Positions 33,248-37,879 of a DNA stretch of 37,879 nucleotides are shown piece by piece. This DNA comes from an uncultured Atopobium sp. (GTDB lineage Bacteria > Actinomycetota > Coriobacteriia > Coriobacteriales > Atopobiaceae). Location: positions 1-37,879 of the forward strand of contig CAMXVQ010000007.1 of the NCBI GenBank assembly GCA_947252455.1, read 5' to 3'. Position 1 is the first letter of the stretch. The number at the start of each line of letters is the position of its first letter. Under the pieces are notes generated by a model. The model was not told the DNA's origin. It made no database searches and saw only the letters and a program-made list of their open reading frames with translations. The position numbers and the translations under genes were made by a program.

Positions 33248-35683
33248 ATGCTGCCTAAATCATCAGACTTGTCAGTCAAATTTATGCACAGTTTAAGTCG
33301 TAGGCAATTTGTCTCGGGAGGGATTGCACTCAGTGCGCTTGGTGTAGGTTTGGGTTTTATAACTCCCTTTATGTCTCGTACCGCTTTTGCAAATCAAAAA
33401 GATCAAAATAGTATTGTTGGTAAAGATGTTCAAGCTATTTTGGATGCAATGACACGCCGACAAAAAATTGAGCAAATGCTTATGCCCGATTTTAGACAAT
33501 GGGGATCAAAAAATGGGCAGAAACCATCAGATCTTACCGCAATGAATGATGAGGTGCGCGCAGCATTAGATGAGTTTCACTTTGGTGGTGTAATACTTTT
33601 TGCCAACAATGTTAAAGAGACCGAGCAAACGCTCAAGCTGACGCGCGATATGCAGGCTGCGGCACTACAAAACTCCAAGCATGATCCTTGTGGTGACATC
33701 CCGCTTTTTCTTACGATTGACCAAGAAGGCGGTATTGTTTATCGTTTAGGAAGTGGTACTGCTTTACCAGGTAATATGGCTGTTGGCGCCACACGTAACC
33801 CTGATTATGCACAAGAATGTGGAGAAATTATTGGGCGTGAGCTAAGCGCACTTGGCATTAATGTTAATTTTGCTCCTGTTTTTGATGTAAACAATAATCC
33901 GTCTAATCCTGTTATTGGATTACGTTCGTTTGGCGAAAAACCCGAGCTTGTTAGCTCAATGGGTGTTGCAATGATGAAAGGTATGCAGAAATATAATATC
34001 ATCGCAACGGCAAAGCATTTTCCTGGTCATGGTGACGTTGCTGTGGATTCGCATATTGGTTTGCCACGTGTTGATAAAACAAAAGCACAACTTGAAAATC
34101 TTGAATTTATCCCCTTTAAAGCTGCTGTTAAGTCGGGTATCGATATGATTATGACAGCACACATTCAATATCCAAAAATTGAAACTACTAAAGTTAAATC
34201 AACTGATCCTAAAAAAGGAGAGTTCGAACTTCCCGCTACTCTGTCTAAAGTGATTATGACTGACATTTTGCGTACAGAAATGGGTTTTAAGGGCGTGGCA
34301 ATTACTGATGCTTTGGGAATGGGCGCTATAGCCGAAAATTTCACTCCTTTTGATGCGGTTAAAAGAGTGTTTCTTGCTGGGGTAGATATTGCACTTATGC
34401 CTATGGTGCTCAGAAACACGGCTGATATTGATAAGCTGCGCAAGTTAATAGATGCTTTAGAGAAAGATAAAGATATTAGTGACACGAGACTGAATGAATC
34501 GGTTACGCGCATTCTTAATCTTAAAAAGAAGCGCGGCATTCTTGACTATGCAAAATCAGAAAAAGAATGGGCAACTGCATTGAGCTTTGCAAATGCGCAA
34601 GTAGGCTCAAAAGAAAATCGAGCGATTGAACGAAAAGTTTCCGAGGCGGCAGTCACGGTGGTTAAAAACGAAAACAATGCCCTGCCATTTATACCGTCTG
34701 CTTCGGACAAAGTATTGCTCATTACTGCATTTGCAAATGAAATTCCAGGTGTAAAGTTAGCAATTCGTCGCCTGAAACACGATAAAGTTTTACCAGAAGA
34801 TGTGGTTTGTGACGTTGATAACTATATTAAAACAGGAGATGAAACGGAAGAGCAAATCAGTGCAATTGTAGATGAGCTCAAGAACAAGATTAAAGGGTAT
34901 TCGATGGTTGTTGCTGTGTCGCGCGTGTATTCAGCAAAATATCTTACTGATAAAAAGAAATCTCCGTATAGCGTTTTTGCAACCACGTCTTTAGTTAATG
35001 CCTGCGCCGATGCAAAAATACCAATTGCAGTGATGTCAATAGCAAACCCTTACGATGCGGCTCTTTATACAAATGCATCTGCAGTGCTATGTGTTTACGG
35101 CAATAAGGGAATGGACCCAACAGAAAAGCTTGAGCCGTCTAAAGCTTTTGGACCCAATATACCTGCAGGTATTGAGGCTATTTTTGGTGGTTCTGTACCC
35201 TCGGGTAAGTTGCCTGTGACGTTTTATGCAATAAAAACTAATGCTTCAAACGATGCAGAATTTGACACCAATACGGTTATTATGCCTTATGGTTCATCAG
35301 TAAGCGTGATAAGTTTAGACCAGAAACGCGCAATATCCACCTCAACAAATAATACAACTTCAAATGGTGAACAGACTTCTACTCCATCGCAAGAAAACAC
35401 AAAGCCTGGAAACAGCGCAGGGAACACTACACAAAACGGCGCATCAGACGATGGTCAACAGAATGAAGGAAAAAGTTCTGGTGGCGAAAACGATGGGAGC
35501 GCATCGTCGGATAACAATACAACACAGGGCATGCCGCAAACATCAGATTTGTTTAATAACATGGCCACAATAGCTGCTACAGGGGTGGGCTTAGCTGGTG
35601 TTTTAAGTGGCATAACAACGCGTTCATATAAGAAAACTGCGCACGATAGTTCAAATAATACAAATACAGCACGTATGGAATAA
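33248..35683 (+). CDS. Wall-anchored GH3 beta-N-acetylhexosaminidase (NagZ-like)
   Basis: 811 aa. The N terminus carries a twin-arginine signal (SLSRRQFVSGG) and hydrophobic stretch with an AFA cleavage site near residue 49. A GH3 catalytic domain follows with the NagZ dyad loop KHFPGHGDVAVDSH and nucleophile Asp354 (AITDALGMGAI). A GH3 C-terminal domain (VVKNENNALPF onward) and a Ser/Thr/Asn/Gly-rich spacer precede MPQTSD, a hydrophobic segment and RSYKK. It thus acts outside the cell, attached to the wall, on N-acetylglucosaminides such as peptidoglycan fragments or host glycans. The tail has about 16 extra residues after the basic cluster, which is unusual for sortase substrates. Start ATG 33248 follows AGAGGATGG. 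Confidence 0.9.
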   Translation: MLPKSSDLSVKFMHSLSRRQFVSGGIALSALGVGLGFITPFMSRTAFANQKDQNSIVGKDVQAILDAMTRRQKIEQMLMPDFRQWGSKNGQKPSDLTAMNDEVRAALDEFHFGGVILFANNVKETEQTLKLTRDMQAAALQNSKHDPCGDIPLFLTIDQEGGIVYRLGSGTALPGNMAVGATRNPDYAQECGEIIGRELSALGINVNFAPVFDVNNNPSNPVIGLRSFGEKPELVSSMGVAMMKGMQKYNIIATAKHFPGHGDVAVDSHIGLPRVDKTKAQLENLEFIPFKAAVKSGIDMIMTAHIQYPKIETTKVKSTDPKKGEFELPATLSKVIMTDILRTEMGFKGVAITDALGMGAIAENFTPFDAVKRVFLAGVDIALMPMVLRNTADIDKLRKLIDALEKDKDISDTRLNESVTRILNLKKKRGILDYAKSEKEWATALSFANAQVGSKENRAIERKVSEAAVTVVKNENNALPFIPSASDKVLLITAFANEIPGVKLAIRRLKHDKVLPEDVVCDVDNYIKTGDETEEQISAIVDELKNKIKGYSMVVAVSRVYSAKYLTDKKKSPYSVFATTSLVNACADAKIPIAVMSIANPYDAALYTNASAVLCVYGNKGMDPTEKLEPSKAFGPNIPAGIEAIFGGSVPSGKLPVTFYAIKTNASNDAEFDTNTVIMPYGSSVSVISLDQKRAISTSTNNTTSNGEQTSTPSQENTKPGNSAGNTTQNGASDDGQQNEGKSSGGENDGSASSDNNTTQGMPQTSDLFNNMATIAATGVGLAGVLSGITTRSYKKTAHDSSNNTNTARME

Positions 35684-35691
35684 CGAGCGCA

Positions 35692-35728
35692 AAACACCCG
35701 AGTGTTAGTACTTTACACTCGGGTGTTT
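35692..35728. terminator. Bidirectional terminator between GH3 and LRR genes
   Basis: A perfect 14-bp stem, AAACACCCGAGTGT (35692-35705) and ACACTCGGGTGTTT (35715-35728), around a 9-base loop. A/T bases at both ends fit use by both convergent genes. Confidence 0.88.
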
Positions 35729-35764
35729 ATATAGTTGCCATAGGCTACAGGCTGCAGAGATTTG

Positions 35765-35794
35765 AGCTATAAGCCGTAGAGCTTTAAGCCGTAG
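35765..35794. repeat. Two tandem 15-bp repeats
   Basis: AGCTATAAGCCGTAG (35765-35779) is followed at once by AGCTTTAAGCCGTAG (35780-35794), one mismatch. The block is flanked by the 8-base inverted repeat ATATAGTT (35729-35736) and AACTATAT (35809-35816). No coding role. Confidence 0.8.
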
Positions 35795-35821
35795 TCTGCA
35801 GAGCGCAGAACTATATACGCG

Positions 35822-37827
35822 CTACTTGTTGGTACGCTTTTTGCGTGCGCGAAGTGCTCCTGCAAAACTTGCCAGCGCTATTCCCATACTTGACAGCATC
35901 GCAGAAATTGAACCCATGTCGCCTGTTTGGGGAGATGCCTTCATGTGGCGTGGCTGAGCTGAGTCCTGATCTTGTTTTGGCGCCTGATTTGCCGTGTGAG
36001 AGCCTGCACTCTCATTTGGTGTAGAGACGTTGTCAGATTCAGAGCCCGTACCTGGATTTATTTCAGGTTTTGGCTGAGTTTCGGGATTCGGCTTTTCTTC
36101 GGGTTTTACCTCAGGATTCGGCTTCTGTTCAGGCTTCACATCAGGAGTCGGTTTGTCATCAGGTTTGACCTCAGGATTCGGCTTCTGTTCAGGCTTTGCC
36201 TCAGGTTTTTTACCGTCGTCAGGTTTGACCTCAGGATTTGGTTTGTCCTCAGGCTTTACTTCGGGATTTGGTTGTGGCTCTTGCTGTGGATTCGGTTGCG
36301 GACTAGGTGCGGGCTCTGTTTTTTCGGTAGCTGCACCAAATTTTCCGGTGGAAGGATCTACTTCATAGATCTTAGTTGTAGTAGATCCATCTTCATTTTT
36401 AATAACTTGCTTGTTTCCGACCTTAATGACCTTGTTTTGGGCAGCTGTAGTTACTTCAACCGTAGGTTCACCCATCTTCTGGTCGGTAAGACCAGTGCTT
36501 GGATCTACCTTATAGACAGTTGTAATGGTCTTGCTACCCTTAACGCCGTCAGTTTCTTTTTGAGCCTTATACTCAAGCGTGCTGTCAGCTTCGTAGGTAG
36601 TATTAAAATCAATGTCTTCGGTAGTAACTTGTTTGTTACCTACGGCAGTAATACCGTTTTGTGCAGGAGTTGTTTCAACAATTGGATCGGCATCAACCCA
36701 TTCGCCAGCCACTACTTTGCTTTTGTTCGTTGTAATTTTTTTGCCGTCAACAGGGTTTTTTACTACATGGGTTTTTCTATACTCTAACGTATCGGACGCA
36801 ACATATGTCATCTTACCTGTAAGTGTTTCTTCAGTGGATGTAGACGCGCCGCTCGTCATATCAGTCCAAGGTACGCCAACGTTTAATTTTAAGGTAATTG
36901 TGCCAGAATATTTTCCGTTATGTAAATCTATACCGTCGCCCACATTTGTGGTTTCAAACCCGATTTCTACGTCTCCTTTATAAGGGAGCTTTTGCGAATC
37001 ACTCAGTATAAATTTACCATTCGAAACAGTTCCTGTTTTGTCTCCACCTTTAACTTTGAAAGTCATTTTGTCGGCATACTTAAGATTGAGCGGAGTTTCT
37101 TTATCATTGGAACTCATCCCAATTTTTTGGTAATAAATGCCAACTTTCTTTAATGCAGTTGAGGTCATGTCTTTAAGAGCTGAAATGTCAGTAATTTGGT
37201 TTCCGTCCAAAGTTAGCTCTTCTAATTTTGTCAGCGCGTTTACAGCCGAAAAATCTGAAATTTTGTTATAGGTTATCTGTAGCCTTTTGAGGTTGGTTAA
37301 TTCTTTTACAGGGCTTATATCTTCAATTTGATTATTAGATAAAACAAGATCTTCTATGCTTGTTAATTTTTTTAGCTCATCAATATTGCTAATTTTATTT
37401 TTATAAATATAAAACTTTTTAATATTCGTTAAAGCAGAAAGATCTGGAATAGCCGTTATGTTATTGTTGTTCAGATACAGCTCTTGTAGACTTTTTGCTT
37501 TGTTTAGTAATGATATATCATTTAATTTATTATAACTAAGAATAATTTTGCTCAGCTTTGTTAGATTTTCTAACGATGGAACTGACGTAAGCTCGTTAAA
37601 TGATGCCCCCAGCTCTGTTAGTTGAGTTAAGTTTTTCAAAGCGTCAATATTGCTAATTTTATTCTGTGATATTGTAAGCTCTTTCAATTTAGTTAGATTT
37701 TCTAACGGAGAAATATCAGCAATTTGGTTATTATTAATCTCTAAAGTTAATAATTTTGTAAGATTTCTAAGAGGAGTAATATTGGTAATCTTATTTTTAC
37801 CAAGTCTTAAATCCGTCAACTCAGTTA
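35822..37827 (-). CDS. Wall-anchored leucine-rich-repeat surface protein (5' end missing)
   Basis: At least 668 residues are visible; the start is cut by the contig end, and the apparent TTG start at 37819 lies within a repeat. Ten consecutive 22-residue SDS22/internalin-type repeats (such as LKELTISQNKISNIDALKN) come first. A beta-sandwich-like region (to ~residue 320) follows, then two G5-like segments (ending KVIKVGNKQV) and a ~110-residue Pro/Lys/Glu spacer built from NPEVKPE-type units. It ends in SPQTGD, a hydrophobic stretch and RARKKRTNK, a sortase signal. This is an adhesin-like layout. The ligand is unknown. It faces the GH3 gene across a shared terminator. Confidence 0.9.
36070..36300 (-). 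repeat. Proline-rich repeat region in the LRR protein
   Basis: DNA reads as multiple imperfect copies of a unit encoding NPEVKPE/NPEVKPD plus linkers such as QKPNP, DKPTP and EKPNP. It encodes an extended wall-spanning stalk. Such tracts vary in length between strains and are prone to assembly collapse. Confidence 0.75.
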
Positions 37828-37879
37828 CTGTCTCTTATACACATCTCCGAGCCCACGAGACCCTGTCTGTCATCTCGTA
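37828..37879. other. Illumina Nextera adapter/index sequence (not genomic)
   Basis: 37828-37846 is CTGTCTCTTATACACATCT, the transposase mosaic end. 37847-37861 is CCGAGCCCACGAGAC, the rest of the Nextera read-2 adapter. 37862-37871 (CCTGTCTGTC) fits a 10-base i7 index. 37872-37879 (ATCTCGTA) is the start of the reverse-complement P7 primer. The genome therefore ends at 37827. Confidence 0.98.

Noticed and set aside
36070..36300. CRISPR-like spaced repeats
   Set aside because: The repeats are imperfect, in frame, and encode a Pro/Lys/Glu stalk; there are no unique spacers of constant length.
37817..37879. Promoter or start region for the LRR gene at the right edge
   Set aside because: Bases from 37828 are sequencing adapter, and the TTG at 37819 is an internal Leu codon of a repeat.

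Overview
The window looks like one end of a draft-assembly contig from an actinobacterium of the class Coriobacteriia, most likely an Atopobiaceae relative (Fannyhessea/Lancefieldella/Atopobium type). That placement is inferred from moderate GC, the mfd-mazG-divIC-ppx block, a Firmicutes-style glgC/glgD glycogen operon, Tat-dependent surface proteins with P-x-T-[SG]-D cell-wall sorting motifs, and an NRAMP-related Mg transporter of the type known from Eggerthella. No rRNA or marker tree could be checked. The last 52 bases (37828-37879) are Illumina Nextera adapter plus index plus the start of P7, not genome, so the final gene is artificially cut.

Layout. 1-211: the wall-anchor tail of a surface protein, then a terminator. 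608-4421 (+): nrdF-nrdI-nrdE, an aerobic class I ribonucleotide reductase preceded by a near-perfect NrdR box. The NrdF carries the V/P/K substitutions of metal-free class Ie enzymes. 4709-8730 (-): nth, then an MgtE-like CBS membrane protein with a degenerate pore, translationally coupled to an NRAMP-related (NRMT-type) transporter. 9114-21026 (+): a complete glycogen synthesis and breakdown cluster, glgB-glgP-glgC-glgD-glgA, followed by a GH13-GH77 fusion. 21028-27698 (+): mfd, mazG, a divIC/ftsB-like gene and ppx, following almost without gaps. Then come tRNA-Leu(TAA) (27835-27919), an HD-domain protein (28162), an orphan Tat/lipoprotein iron-type binding protein (29211), and a 4-TM protein (30427, -). 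An aspartate racemase/D-aspartate ligase pair (30999-32887, -) probably supplies the D-Asp peptidoglycan cross-bridge. The window ends with a wall-anchored NagZ-like GH3 (33248, +) and a wall-anchored leucine-rich-repeat protein (35822 to the contig end, -) meeting at a bidirectional terminator.

How it fits together. The glycogen genes make ADP-glucose (GlgC/GlgD), polymerise it (GlgA), branch it (GlgB), and take it apart (GlgP, GH13-GH77). The RNR operon appears adapted to work without a metal cofactor. The minus-strand pair looks like a dedicated Mg2+ uptake and sensing unit. The right third is dominated by envelope functions.

The strongest candidates for unusual biology are the metal-free RNR, the NRMT plus pore-degenerate MgtE pair, the histone-H1-like lysine-rich tail on GlgB together with a missing GH13 region-I histidine, and a structured, T-box-resembling intergenic element near 28860-28931.
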